42,770 nt of DNA from Alphaproteobacteria bacterium UBA6178 (GTDB lineage: Bacteria; Pseudomonadota; Alphaproteobacteria; Rickettsiales; UBA3002): NCBI GenBank assembly GCA_002422205.1, contig DITS01000050.1, forward strand, positions 1 to 42,770, read 5' to 3'. Below, piece by piece: positions 25,490 to 34,357 of this stretch; the stretch's first letter is position 1; the number at the start of each line of letters is the position of its first letter. The notes beneath the pieces are model-generated. The model did not search any database. It was not told the origin of the DNA and was given only the letters and a program-made list of their open reading frames with translations. Both the position numbers and the translations under genes were made by a program.

Positions 25490-26278
25490 TTATGCCCTGC
25501 GTATCTGCGCTGACGCGCTGTTTTGTTGATAAATAAGCTGAAGACCGCGCATGGTCAGGTTTGAGTCGACTTCGTCGATAACGGTACTATCGCGCGCGAA
25601 TAAATCGGCCAATCCGCCGGTGGCCACGACTTTCATATTGTGCCCATATTCGCGCTTAATGCCGGATAGGATGCCTTCAATCAGCCCCATATAACCGTGA
25701 TAAATGCCCGATTGCATGGCGCTGGTGGTGCAGGTGCCGATGACTTTTTCGGGTTGGCGAATGACGATGCCGTGTAGTTTAGCGGCGGCTTTTTGCAGCG
25801 CTTCGAGCGAAACATTGACACCGGGTGCAATCACGCCACCGATATAGTCGCCTTGCGCGTTTACCACGTCGAAGGTGGTGGCGGTGCCGAAATCGATGAC
25901 GATTAGCGCCTGTTTGTGGCTGTGCCATGCGGCTACCGCATTGACAAGGCGATCCGCGCCTAACTCGGAGGGAGTATCGATGATGACGCGCATATCGAGC
26001 TTTAATGCGTCTTTGCCGACGACCAACGCCTGTGTGTTAAAATATTTGCTGCATAACTGCCGCAGCGGAAAAATGGTATCGGGCACAACAGAGGATAAAA
26101 TCGCACCGTTAATATTGGCAGCGTTGATGCCTGCTTGCTGCATCAGCAACAAAAGCTGCGCGGCATATTCATCTTCGGTGCGGTGGCAATCGGTTGCCAT
26201 GCGCCAGACGCCGTCGAGTGTGTCATTATACAGGGCGAAGACCGTATGGGTGTTGCCCACATCTATGGCCAGTAACAT
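25490..26278 (-). CDS. coaX: Type III pantothenate kinase
   Basis: Phosphorylates pantothenate in the first step of coenzyme A synthesis. The type III (ASKHA-fold) signature is clear: AIDVGNTHTVFALY (residues 4-17), GADR (107-110), the second phosphate loop IDFGTATTFDVV (128-139) and GGVIAPGVNVSLEAL. Length 262 residues is normal. The type III enzyme is a feedback-resistant form unrelated to E. coli CoaA. Its ATG shares one base with the birA stop (TAATG), indicating coupling. Confidence 0.94.
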   Translation of the reverse strand: MLLAIDVGNTHTVFALYNDTLDGVWRMATDCHRTEDEYAAQLLLLMQQAGINAANINGAILSSVVPDTIFPLRQLCSKYFNTQALVVGKDALKLDMRVIIDTPSELGADRLVNAVAAWHSHKQALIVIDFGTATTFDVVNAQGDYIGGVIAPGVNVSLEALQKAAAKLHGIVIRQPEKVIGTCTTSAMQSGIYHGYMGLIEGILSGIKREYGHNMKVVATGGLADLFARDSTVIDEVDSNLTMRGLQLIYQQNSASAQIRRA

Positions 26279-27057
26279 TACGCTCCGCTTTCTTTGAACA
26301 ATACGTCACCAGCGGTGATGGTTTTGATTTCGCCGGATGACAATTGCAGCAGCATGCGCCCTTGCGTGTCGATACCCTGAAATGTGCCGCTGAAATGCGT
26401 ATCGCCCATCGCCACTTCGGTGGGATGGCCCAGCCGGTAGGCCGATTCCGTCCATTGCGCACGAATGGTATCGAAGCCATTTTTTTGCCAGCTGTCATAG
26501 GTGTGAATGAAGTTATAGACAAAGCGCGACAAAACAATTTTAGCGCTGATAATTTCGACACCGGATGCGCGCAGGCAAGTGGCGGGGAATGGGGTGTGCT
26601 CGGGGAAGCTGTCAATATTCAGGCCGATGCCGACGACCACCCATTGTTTGTCTTTGCCATATTCATCCAGCGTGGTGAAGGATTCGAGCAAAATGCCACC
26701 CAGCTTTTTACCATCGTGCAAAATATCATTAGGCCATTTGCATTCAACCGCGCCACCGTCGGATATAATGGGCTCGACAGTGTGCAGGGCGGCGACCGCT
26801 GCAACAAAGGATAGCTGCGAGCATTCCTGCAATTGGCAGGGCGGGCATAGTAATACGGATACATATAGATTGCCCTCGGGCGAGGCCCATTCGCGGCCCA
26901 TGCGGCCTTTGCCTACTGTCTGGCGTTTGGCCCAGATAACAGCCCCATGCGACGCACCGCCGCCAGCAAGGCGTTTGGCTTCTTCATTGGTGCTATCAAG
27001 CACATCGTAGGAAAGCAGGTGATAATCATCGAGAAGATTATGTTGTATGGCTTTCAT
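26278..27057 (-). CDS. birA: Biotin-[acetyl-CoA carboxylase] ligase, no DNA-binding domain
   Basis: Attaches biotin to the carrier protein of acetyl-CoA carboxylase. Motifs: STNEEAKRL, the biotinyl-AMP loop GKGRMGREW (residues 49-57), KWPNDIL (107-113), KKLGGILLE and VVVGIGLNI. A small C-terminal SH3-like domain follows (FSGTFQGIDTQGRMLLQL). At 259 residues it lacks the N-terminal helix-turn-helix of E. coli BirA, so it should be an enzyme only and not a repressor. It lies nine bases after nuoN. Confidence 0.93.
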   Translation of the reverse strand: MKAIQHNLLDDYHLLSYDVLDSTNEEAKRLAGGGASHGAVIWAKRQTVGKGRMGREWASPEGNLYVSVLLCPPCQLQECSQLSFVAAVAALHTVEPIISDGGAVECKWPNDILHDGKKLGGILLESFTTLDEYGKDKQWVVVGIGLNIDSFPEHTPFPATCLRASGVEIISAKIVLSRFVYNFIHTYDSWQKNGFDTIRAQWTESAYRLGHPTEVAMGDTHFSGTFQGIDTQGRMLLQLSSGEIKTITAGDVLFKESGA

Positions 27058-27066
27058 CCGTGCCTG

Positions 27067-28515
27067 CTACCGGGCCAACACCGAGACGGCAGAGGCCGTC
27101 ATATCGATCAACGGTGTCGGGATGATAAAGAATAACAGCGTGACCAGCGCGCACAAGGCAAGCACCACGCGGCTGCTTAGCATGGTCTCGCCATCAAACT
27201 TATCTTTAGCTTCATCGAAATACATGACTTTTACCACCTTGAGGTAATAATAGGCCGCGACGACGCTGGATAGCAAGCCCACAATGACCAGAATATACAT
27301 TTCGCGCTCTAAAGCCGCCAGAAATACATACATTTTGCCAAAGAATCCGGCAAGCGGCGGAATTCCGGCCATGGAAAACATCATAATCGCCATAAACAAG
27401 GCTGAGCGTGGCGAAGTTTTGGATAGGCCGCCCAGCTCTGCAATATCTTCCATGGCTTTGCCATCGCGGCGCATCATCATCACAAACCCAAACGCGCCCA
27501 CGCTCATAAAGATATACAGCGACAAATAGATCAGCATGGCTTGCACACCCGCTGCCGTGCCAGATGCCACACCTACCAACGCATAGCCGACATGGCCGAT
27601 GGAGCTATAGGCCAGCAGGCGCTTAATATTGGTTTGCCGGATAGCGCCGAATGCGCCCAGCAACATCGAGGCAATCGCTACAAAATAAATAATCTGCTGC
27701 CATTGCATCACGAGCATTTCGAATGGCTGCATTAGAAAACGGGTGAACAGTACCAGTGCTGCGATTTTGGGTGCGACGGCGAAAAAGGCGACCACCGGTG
27801 TGGGCGCGCCCTCATACACATCGGGTGTCCACATATGGAAGGGCACGGCGGATATTTTAAAGCAGAACCCGACCATCACCATGACCATGCCGACAATCAG
27901 TGCGGGTGAGAGCACCTGATCGGTTGAGTCGGCAAATAAAGCTGCCAGCGTTTCAAAATTAGTGGTGCCGGAGAAACCATAGACCAGTGATGCGCCAAAC
28001 AGCAGCATGCCCGATGCGAGCGAGCCGAGCACAAAATATTTCAAGCCCGCTTCGGAGGCGCGGACATTGTCGCGCTCATAGGCGGCCATCACATATAACG
28101 ACAAGCTGGCAAGCTCGAGCGCCATATAGAGTGAAAGCAGATCATTGGCAGAGACCATCAGCAACAGCCCGAGCACCGCAAAGAGATACAAAACAGGATA
28201 TTCAAAGCGCTTGGTTTCTTTGCGTTGCAGCCATGGCACCGACAATATCAGCACCATTAGGGCCGCAAATAATATCAGCAGCTTGGCATATTGCGTGATG
28301 GAATCAGAGCGGAACATGCCGTGGAAAATAGTGACCGTATCAGCGGGTTGCTGCATCAGAATATAGGCGCTACCCACTAATGCCAGTGCAGCGAGCATCG
28401 TAAGGCTTATGGTCACCTTATTGCCTTTGAAGGCACCGATCATCAGCATCGTAATTGCGGTAATACAAATCAGCAATTCGGGTACCAACGGGATTAATTG
28501 CATGGGATCAAACAT
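27067..28515 (-). CDS. nuoN: NADH-quinone oxidoreductase subunit N
   Basis: One of the three antiporter-like, proton-pumping membrane subunits of complex I. The 482-residue protein is strongly hydrophobic with about 14 helices. The conserved Glu helix is LYMALELASLSLYVM, the pumping Lys helix is FCFKISAVPFHMW followed by TPDVYEGAPTPVVAFF, and KRLLAYSSIGHVGYAL is the broken-helix region. FFGKMYVFLAALE is the usual late motif. Its start shares one base with the nuoM stop. Confidence 0.96.
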   Translation of the reverse strand: MFDPMQLIPLVPELLICITAITMLMIGAFKGNKVTISLTMLAALALVGSAYILMQQPADTVTIFHGMFRSDSITQYAKLLILFAALMVLILSVPWLQRKETKRFEYPVLYLFAVLGLLLMVSANDLLSLYMALELASLSLYVMAAYERDNVRASEAGLKYFVLGSLASGMLLFGASLVYGFSGTTNFETLAALFADSTDQVLSPALIVGMVMVMVGFCFKISAVPFHMWTPDVYEGAPTPVVAFFAVAPKIAALVLFTRFLMQPFEMLVMQWQQIIYFVAIASMLLGAFGAIRQTNIKRLLAYSSIGHVGYALVGVASGTAAGVQAMLIYLSLYIFMSVGAFGFVMMMRRDGKAMEDIAELGGLSKTSPRSALFMAIMMFSMAGIPPLAGFFGKMYVFLAALEREMYILVIVGLLSSVVAAYYYLKVVKVMYFDEAKDKFDGETMLSSRVVLALCALVTLLFFIIPTPLIDMTASAVSVLAR

Positions 28516-30104
28516 TATTCTGTTTCCTCTTCTGCCTGCGTGTCAGCGGAGGTGGTATCCGGCTCTATGATTATTTCATCGATCATGGGCTGCTTGGGTT
28601 CTGCCATCACCGGCTCCATCAATGCGGAGGGGTTCACCTGCGCGATCAGGTGACGCACGGAGGGTGCCATCGCTTCGAATACCGGCTTGGGATATACGCC
28701 AAGCCAAATCACCGCAATCACCAATGGCGCGAATATGATTTTTTCACGTAAAGACAAATCGGGCAGTTTGAGCAGGTCGCGTTTGACCAATTCGCCGAAA
28801 CACACCCGGCGGTAGAGCCATAACATATAAGCCGCGCCCAGTACCAAGCCGGTCGCCGCTGCAAATGCCGCCCATTGGTTGGCTTTGAATGTGCCGACCA
28901 GCACCAGAATTTCGCCGATGAAGCCGGATGTTCCGGGCAGGCCAACCGAGGCCATCGTAAAGATCATGAAGATAGCCGCGTAAATCGGCATGTTATTGAC
29001 CAGTCCGCCATAGCGCGCGATTTCGCGCGTGTGGATGCGGTCATAGACCACGCCGACACATAGGAATAAGGCGCCGGATACCAGACCATGGCTGATCATT
29101 TGAAAAATTGCGCCCTCAATCGCCTGCGTGTTGAATGCAAAAATGCCCAGCGTGACAAAGCCCATATGCGCGACGGAAGAATAGGCGATCAGCTTTTTCA
29201 TATCCTCCTGCATCAGCGCCACCAGTGAGGTGTAAATGATGGCGATGCAGCTTAGCCAGAAAATCAAATCCGCAAAATAATGCGAGGCTTCGGGCAGCAT
29301 AGGCAGGGAAAACCGCAAGAAACCATAGGCGCCCATTTTCAGCAATATACCTGCCAGTATCACCGAGCCAGCCGTGGGTGCCTGCACGTGCGCATCGGGT
29401 AGCCAGGTATGCACCGGCCACATCGGCACTTTCACGGCAAAGGATGCCAGCATAGCCAGCCACAGATATTTTTGGATATCGAGTGATAATGTCGGCGCCT
29501 GCTTCATCAATTCGGGAATGCTGGTGGTGCCAAAGGTGAAATACAGATAAAGCAAGGCAATCAGGAACAAGACAGACCCTGCCAGCGTGTAGAGAAAGAA
29601 TTTATACGAAGCGTAAATGCGGCGATCCCCGCCCCAGATACCGATAATCAGGAACATCGGAATCAGCATGCCTTCGAAGAAAATATAAAACAGCAGCAGA
29701 TCCAGCGCGCAGAAGACACCGATGACGAAGGTTTCCAGCAATAGAAATGCCATCATATATTCGCGCACGCGCTTTTGCACCGATTGCCAGCTGCATAAGA
29801 TACAGATCGGCATCAGAAAGGTGGTCAGCAGAATCATGAATAACGAGATGCCATCAACACCGAGATGGTAATTGATGCTTTGGCCTTTAAACCATGGCAC
29901 CATTTCGACAAACTGGAAATGATGGGTGGTGGTGTCAAAATTGCTCCACAGCGCCAGTGAGGCGATGAAGGTAACGATTGTGGTCCATAGCGCGGCGTAG
30001 CGGGCATTTTGTGCGCCGACTTCATCGTCACGTACAAAAAGGAAAATGATAGCCGCGCCAATCAACGGCAGAAAAATCAGGATGGAGAGGATATGCAATT
30101 CCAT
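28515..30104 (-). CDS. nuoM: NADH-quinone oxidoreductase subunit M
   Basis: Antiporter-like membrane subunit of complex I. The Glu helix is LLLFYIFFEGMLIPMFLI, the Lys helix is FAVKVPMWPVHTWLPDAHV followed by QAPTAGS, and KKLIAYSSVAHMGFVTLG and GLPGTSGFIGE are present. At 529 residues it is about 20 longer than the E. coli protein: after the last helix there is an acidic cytoplasmic or periplasmic tail of about 35 residues (EPVMAEPKQPMIDEII, then ending in EEETE). That tail is not part of the family core. Start two bases before nuoL's stop region; nuoN follows with TAATG coupling. Confidence 0.96.
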   Translation of the reverse strand: MELHILSILIFLPLIGAAIIFLFVRDDEVGAQNARYAALWTTIVTFIASLALWSNFDTTTHHFQFVEMVPWFKGQSINYHLGVDGISLFMILLTTFLMPICILCSWQSVQKRVREYMMAFLLLETFVIGVFCALDLLLFYIFFEGMLIPMFLIIGIWGGDRRIYASYKFFLYTLAGSVLFLIALLYLYFTFGTTSIPELMKQAPTLSLDIQKYLWLAMLASFAVKVPMWPVHTWLPDAHVQAPTAGSVILAGILLKMGAYGFLRFSLPMLPEASHYFADLIFWLSCIAIIYTSLVALMQEDMKKLIAYSSVAHMGFVTLGIFAFNTQAIEGAIFQMISHGLVSGALFLCVGVVYDRIHTREIARYGGLVNNMPIYAAIFMIFTMASVGLPGTSGFIGEILVLVGTFKANQWAAFAAATGLVLGAAYMLWLYRRVCFGELVKRDLLKLPDLSLREKIIFAPLVIAVIWLGVYPKPVFEAMAPSVRHLIAQVNPSALMEPVMAEPKQPMIDEIIIEPDTTSADTQAEEETE

Positions 30105-30106
30105 GA

Positions 30107-32062
30107 TTACAGTCCTCCCAATGCGACCAGCATCAGCCAGCTAATGAGTAACACCAACCCGATCAGCATGGCGAAGGCGTAATGATAGACAAACCCACTT
30201 TGCAGTCGGCTTGCCCATGCGCCCAGGCGTTGGCTGACTGCGGCGGCGCCATTGGGACCCATTCCGTCGATAATTTTCGTATCCCAAAACAGCCAGAAAT
30301 GTTTGCCAAGCGAGCGCGCGCCGCGAATGAAGACACACTCATACAGCTCGTCGAAATACCATTTATTGAGCAGGAACAAATAAATGGGGCGGAATTTAGC
30401 GGCGAGCTTTGCCGGTAGCGCGGTGTTGCGCATATAGAGATAGAAGGCCAACAGAATGCCGAATACACCGGCTGCAATCGGCAGCTTTGCTACCCAAAGC
30501 GGGGCGTGATGCGCGGCTTCCAATGTGTTATTTTGTTCCAGTACAAAGATCGAGCCGTTCCAGAATCCGCCATCGGCATCGACCATGCCGAAGCTGTAAT
30601 AACCGATCATGCCCGCAAACAATGCTCCCAGCGCCAGCGGCACTAAAGGCAAGAGCATAATTTTGGGTGATTCATGGATATGGCTCATCACCTCATCCGA
30701 GGCGCGCGGCGCGCCGTGGAAGGTGAGGAATAGCAAACGCCATGAGTAAAAAGCGGTCAGGATCGCGGCGCCAATACCCAGCCAAAAGGCAATCATGCCT
30801 TGGGTTGAGTGATCGCCATAGGCGGATTCGAGGATCATGTCTTTGGAATAAAAGCCCGCGAAAAGGGGCAGGCCTGCAAGCGCGAGCGACCCTATCCACA
30901 TATAGGCATAGGTGAAGGGAATCTTTTTCCAGATGCCGCCCATTTTACGCATATCCTGCTCGCCGGACATGGCGTGGATGACGGAGCCGGAGCCAAGGAA
31001 TAGCAGCGCTTTGAAAAAGGCGTGCGTCATCAGGTGGAAAATCCCTGCCGCATAGGCCGACACGCCGCAGGCAAAAAACATATAGCCCAGCTGCGAACAG
31101 GTGGAATAGGCAATCACCCGCTTGATATCATTCTGCACCAGCCCTACCGTTGCGGCGAAGAAGGCTGTGGCAGCGCCGACAAGCGTGACGACCATCAGCG
31201 CCGCAGGTGCATATTCCATCATAGGCGAAATACGCGCGACCATGAACACGCCGGCTGTTACCATGGTTGCGGCGTGAATCAATGCGGATACGGGGGTTGG
31301 CCCTTCCATCGCGTCGGGCAGCCAGGTATGCAGCAGCAATTGCGCCGATTTACCCATGGCACCGATGAACAGCAACAGGCAAATCACATCCATGGTAGGG
31401 AATTCCCAGCTTAAAAAGCGCATGGTGGTTTGCGATATTTCCGCTGCTTGCGTAAAGACCGCGTCGAACTGTACGGTGCCGAAGATTAAAAATACCGCCA
31501 TGATACCCAGTGCAAAGCCAAAATCACCCACGCGGTTAACGATAAAAGCTTTCATGGAGGCGGCATTGGCTGTGTCCTTTTTGAACCAGAAGCCGATCAG
31601 CAGATAGGAGCATAACCCTACCCCTTCCCAGCCGAAGAACAGCTGGATGAAATTATCCGCCGTAACCAGCATCAGCATGCAGAAGGTGAAGAGCGATAAA
31701 TAGCACATAAAGCGTGGCTTATGATGATCGTGGCTCATATAGCCGACGGAGTAGAAATGCACCACGGTGGAGACCGATGTGACCACCACCAGCATGACTG
31801 CAGTGAGCGGATCGACGCGCAGCGCCCATTCCACCACAAAATTGCCGGATGCAATCCACGGCATCAGCGATATGGTGACACTGTTTTGCAGCAACGCCAC
31901 CTGATAGAATACGGTGAGTGCCAGCAGTGCGCTGATGAGCATGGCGCCGCAGGTAATGAGTTGTGCATGAAAATCACTGATACGACGCACGGTGAGCCCG
32001 ACGCTCAGCGCACCCAGCAAGGGCAGCATGACCAGTAAAATAATCATTTCATTGAGCGCCAT
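30107..32062 (-). CDS. nuoL: NADH-quinone oxidoreductase subunit L
   Basis: The most distal antiporter-like subunit of complex I, with the long lateral helix. The 651-residue length is usual. Visible are FIQLFFGWEGVGLCSYLLIG (Glu helix), FIGAMGKSAQLLLHTWLPDA (Lys helix), MEGPTPVSALIHAATMVTAG, KRVIAYSTCSQLGYMFFACG and GLPLFAGFYSKDMILE. The C-terminal part (RPIYLFLLNKWYFDELYECV) matches the lateral-helix region. It lies between nuoK and nuoM with gaps of two or three bases. Confidence 0.97.
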   Translation of the reverse strand: MALNEMIILLVMLPLLGALSVGLTVRRISDFHAQLITCGAMLISALLALTVFYQVALLQNSVTISLMPWIASGNFVVEWALRVDPLTAVMLVVVTSVSTVVHFYSVGYMSHDHHKPRFMCYLSLFTFCMLMLVTADNFIQLFFGWEGVGLCSYLLIGFWFKKDTANAASMKAFIVNRVGDFGFALGIMAVFLIFGTVQFDAVFTQAAEISQTTMRFLSWEFPTMDVICLLLFIGAMGKSAQLLLHTWLPDAMEGPTPVSALIHAATMVTAGVFMVARISPMMEYAPAALMVVTLVGAATAFFAATVGLVQNDIKRVIAYSTCSQLGYMFFACGVSAYAAGIFHLMTHAFFKALLFLGSGSVIHAMSGEQDMRKMGGIWKKIPFTYAYMWIGSLALAGLPLFAGFYSKDMILESAYGDHSTQGMIAFWLGIGAAILTAFYSWRLLFLTFHGAPRASDEVMSHIHESPKIMLLPLVPLALGALFAGMIGYYSFGMVDADGGFWNGSIFVLEQNNTLEAAHHAPLWVAKLPIAAGVFGILLAFYLYMRNTALPAKLAAKFRPIYLFLLNKWYFDELYECVFIRGARSLGKHFWLFWDTKIIDGMGPNGAAAVSQRLGAWASRLQSGFVYHYAFAMLIGLVLLISWLMLVALGGL

Positions 32063-32065
32063 GCC

Positions 32066-32380
32066 TTAGCCTTTCATCACATTGACGTCTTCGACATCAA
32101 TTGAGCCACGATTACGGTGATAGACAACCAGGATTGCCAGGCCGATTGCAGCTTCGGCGGCGGCAACGGTGAGCACCAGCATGGCAAAAATCTGCCCTGT
32201 TAAATCGCCGAGATACACGGAAAATGTTACAAAATTGATATTCACTGCCAGCAAGATCAGCTCGATAGACATTAAAATGACGATGATGTTTTTGCGGTTA
32301 AGGAAGATGCCGCAGACGCCGATGACAAACAGCGTCGTCGACAAAATCAGGTAATGCATCAGCGTGATGGAACCAAACAT
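32066..32380 (-). CDS. nuoK: NADH-quinone oxidoreductase subunit K
   Basis: Small membrane subunit of complex I with three helices and two buried glutamates. IFLNRKNIIVILMSIELILL and AVNINFVTFS contain the first conserved Glu; VLTVAAAEAAIGLAILV contains the second. I place the start at 32380 (MFGSITLMHYL, 104 residues), which fits the family length of about 102 and has GGAAGGG five or six bases upstream. An in-frame ATG at 32392 and a longer frame to 32485 exist, but the latter re-reads the end of nuoJ. Confidence 0.94.
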   Translation of the reverse strand: MFGSITLMHYLILSTTLFVIGVCGIFLNRKNIIVILMSIELILLAVNINFVTFSVYLGDLTGQIFAMLVLTVAAAEAAIGLAILVVYHRNRGSIDVEDVNVMKG

Positions 32381-32393
32381 CGTCCCTTCCATA

Positions 32394-33023
32394 TTATGCC
32401 CCCTGCCCCGGTTTGATTTTGACCATTTGCACCGATTCGTCGCGGCGACGCGAGACTTGCTTGCTGATACGCTGGCGTTTGACATCCGGTCGGTGGCGCA
32501 ATGTCAGTACAATCGCCCCGATCATGGCAACCAGCAAAATGAGCCCCGCCAGCTGGAATAAATAGACATAGTGCGTGTAGAGCACGTTGCCGATGGCGTG
32601 GGCATTGGTTACGGACTCCGCATCCGGTATCGCAACGGATACGGCAGCGCGCGCCGATTCCGATATGACGGACGCATACATGAGCGCGCCCAACTCTATA
32701 AACAATACCAGCGCAATGAGTAGCCCGACGGGCAGATATTGCAAGAAGCCCGCGCGCAGCTTAGCGTAATTGATATTGAGCATCATCACCACGAACAGGA
32801 ATAATACCGCGACAGCGCCGACATAAACGATGATCAATGTCATCGCCAGATATTCGGCGCCGATCAGCACGAATAAGCCCGCCGCATTGAAAAATGCAAA
32901 AATAAGGAAAAAGACGGAATGCACCGAATTGCGTGCCGAGACCACCATAACCGCCGACCCGATCACCATGATCGCGAAGATGTAAAACATCAGGCTGGCT
33001 AAATCAAAATTCTCTAAGCTCAC
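32394..33023 (-). CDS. nuoJ: NADH-quinone oxidoreductase subunit J
   Basis: Membrane subunit of complex I with five helices. The family text SVHSVFFLIFAFFNAAGLFV and LIGAEYLAMTLIIVYVGAVA VLFLFVVMML is intact, including the pi-bulge helix. A basic tail follows the last helix (RPDVKRQRISKQVSRR), as in other alphaproteobacteria. No ATG is well placed: I favour GTG at 33023 because AGGA lies six bases upstream; a TTG at 33029 would have no spacing to that AGGA. About 209 residues. The roughly 90 bases upstream to nuoI show nothing I can name. Confidence 0.92.
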   Translation of the reverse strand: MSLENFDLASLMFYIFAIMVIGSAVMVVSARNSVHSVFFLIFAFFNAAGLFVLIGAEYLAMTLIIVYVGAVAVLFLFVVMMLNINYAKLRAGFLQYLPVGLLIALVLFIELGALMYASVISESARAAVSVAIPDAESVTNAHAIGNVLYTHYVYLFQLAGLILLVAMIGAIVLTLRHRPDVKRQRISKQVSRRRDESVQMVKIKPGQGA

Positions 33024-33119
33024 ATTCAATCCTGTTACTTTATTTTTGCTGCGGTGTGCCCGTCTTGTTGTGGTGCCCCTCTTCTAGCGATGACGCTGAA
33101 AATGTGCAAGCCAGTTTCT

Positions 33120-33608
33120 TCATCGATAGGGTGCATCCATCAATAGATTTTGTGCAATCTCCGATTCCCAACGGTCGCCATTATCGAGCAATTTGTCCTT
33201 ATCATAAAACAACTCTTCGCGCGTTTCCGTCGCATATTCAAAATTCGGGCCTTCGACGATAGCATCAACGGGGCAGGCTTCCTGACAAAATCCGCAATAG
33301 ATGCATTTGGTCATATCGATATCGTAGCGGGTGGTGCGGCGTGAGCCATCTGCACGTTCTTCCGCCTCAATCGTGATGGCGAGTGCGGGGCAAATTGCCT
33401 CGCATAATTTGCAGGCAATGCAGCGTTCTTCGCCGTTGGGGTAGCGGCGCAGCGCATGCTCGCCACGAAAACGCGGGCTAAGCGGGCCTTTTTCGTATGG
33501 GTAGTTAATAGTAACCTTGGGCTTGAACATGTATTTGAATGTCAGCCACATGCCCGAGAGCAGCTCGGTCAGTAGGAAGGCACGCGAGGTTTGCGTAAAG
33601 AATGACAT
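33120..33608 (-). CDS. nuoI: NADH-quinone oxidoreductase subunit I
   Basis: Peripheral-arm subunit carrying clusters N6a and N6b. The two 4Fe-4S motifs are CIACKLCEAICP (C63, C66, C69, C73) and CIYCGFCQEACP (C102, C105, C108, C112), with the ITIEAEER and YDIDMTKC segments between. The N terminus FKPKVTINYPYEKGPLSPRF and the C-terminal NFEYATETREELFYDKDKLL match the alphaproteobacterial and mitochondrial form. Length 162 residues is standard. The preceding gene is a SIMPL-domain protein, not nuoH. Confidence 0.97.
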   Translation of the reverse strand: MSFFTQTSRAFLLTELLSGMWLTFKYMFKPKVTINYPYEKGPLSPRFRGEHALRRYPNGEERCIACKLCEAICPALAITIEAEERADGSRRTTRYDIDMTKCIYCGFCQEACPVDAIVEGPNFEYATETREELFYDKDKLLDNGDRWESEIAQNLLMDAPYR

Positions 33609-33616
33609 GGTCTCTC

Positions 33617-34348
33617 CTAGTCTATGCTGTAATCGACGGTGATAGCTGCCGTCATTTTTTTATCAATCGAGCTGGTATCGTAATAGTCACCGGAATCTTC
33701 GGTGGCCTGTGCGGATAAAATCTGGAATTTGCCCTGCCGCGCGGCGCGCAATGATCCGAGCTTCGAGCCGCTGCTGCTGGCAAGTATTTTGGCGCGGTTA
33801 TAGGCATCGGTGGCAGCGGCTTCGAGCAACTCCATTTTTACCTCATCCACTTTGGTGTAATAATAGGCAGGGGCTTGCGAGCGCACATCAACATCATCAA
33901 CCAGCAAGCGTGAAATATCGGATGAGAGTGTTTCGATCCGTTTGACATCTGCTGAGCTGATGTTGATGTAACGCTCGAGTGTGTGCAATGCGACTTCGTT
34001 GGTGGTGAAACCTTTATCATTGATGGTATTGATGGTGCCCGGATAGGCCGCTTTTACCGTGATATCCTGCGTGGGGATGCCGTTGTCTTTAAGATATTGC
34101 ATCACTTTGCCGGTATCTGCCTCAAGGGTTTGTGCAGCGGCTGGCAATGTGGGGCGCACCACGCGGATGAGAACGCTCCAATGCGCGAGATCAGAGATGA
34201 ATTGTTTTTCCGCAAAGCCGCGCACTTTTACGATTTGATTGGTGGGAATCATCCCGCGCAGGCTTTCGGTAATAATAAATACAGCGGCAATGAGTGCGAT
34301 TGCTATGAAAAGCCCCTGAAAAAAGCGTCCATCAGTGTTTGTGCTCAT
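33617..34348 (-). CDS. SIMPL-domain (DUF541) membrane-anchored protein within nuo operon
   Basis: A 243-residue protein with an N-terminal membrane anchor (about residues 10-27) and a large domain that would lie in the periplasm. NQIVKVRGFAEKQFISDLA, the long helix AAATDAYNRAKILASSSGSK, LGSLRAARQGKFQI and the final strand TAAITVDYSI follow the SIMPL (DUF541, YggE-like) pattern. Family members are poorly understood; some are linked to oxidative stress or envelope function. It sits between nuoH (nine bases) and nuoI (eight bases) in the same direction, so it should be made with complex I. There are no cysteines. Its role here is unknown. Confidence 0.78.
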   Translation of the reverse strand: MSTNTDGRFFQGLFIAIALIAAVFIITESLRGMIPTNQIVKVRGFAEKQFISDLAHWSVLIRVVRPTLPAAAQTLEADTGKVMQYLKDNGIPTQDITVKAAYPGTINTINDKGFTTNEVALHTLERYINISSADVKRIETLSSDISRLLVDDVDVRSQAPAYYYTKVDEVKMELLEAAATDAYNRAKILASSSGSKLGSLRAARQGKFQILSAQATEDSGDYYDTSSIDKKMTAAITVDYSID

Positions 34349-34357
34349 TGTCGTCTC

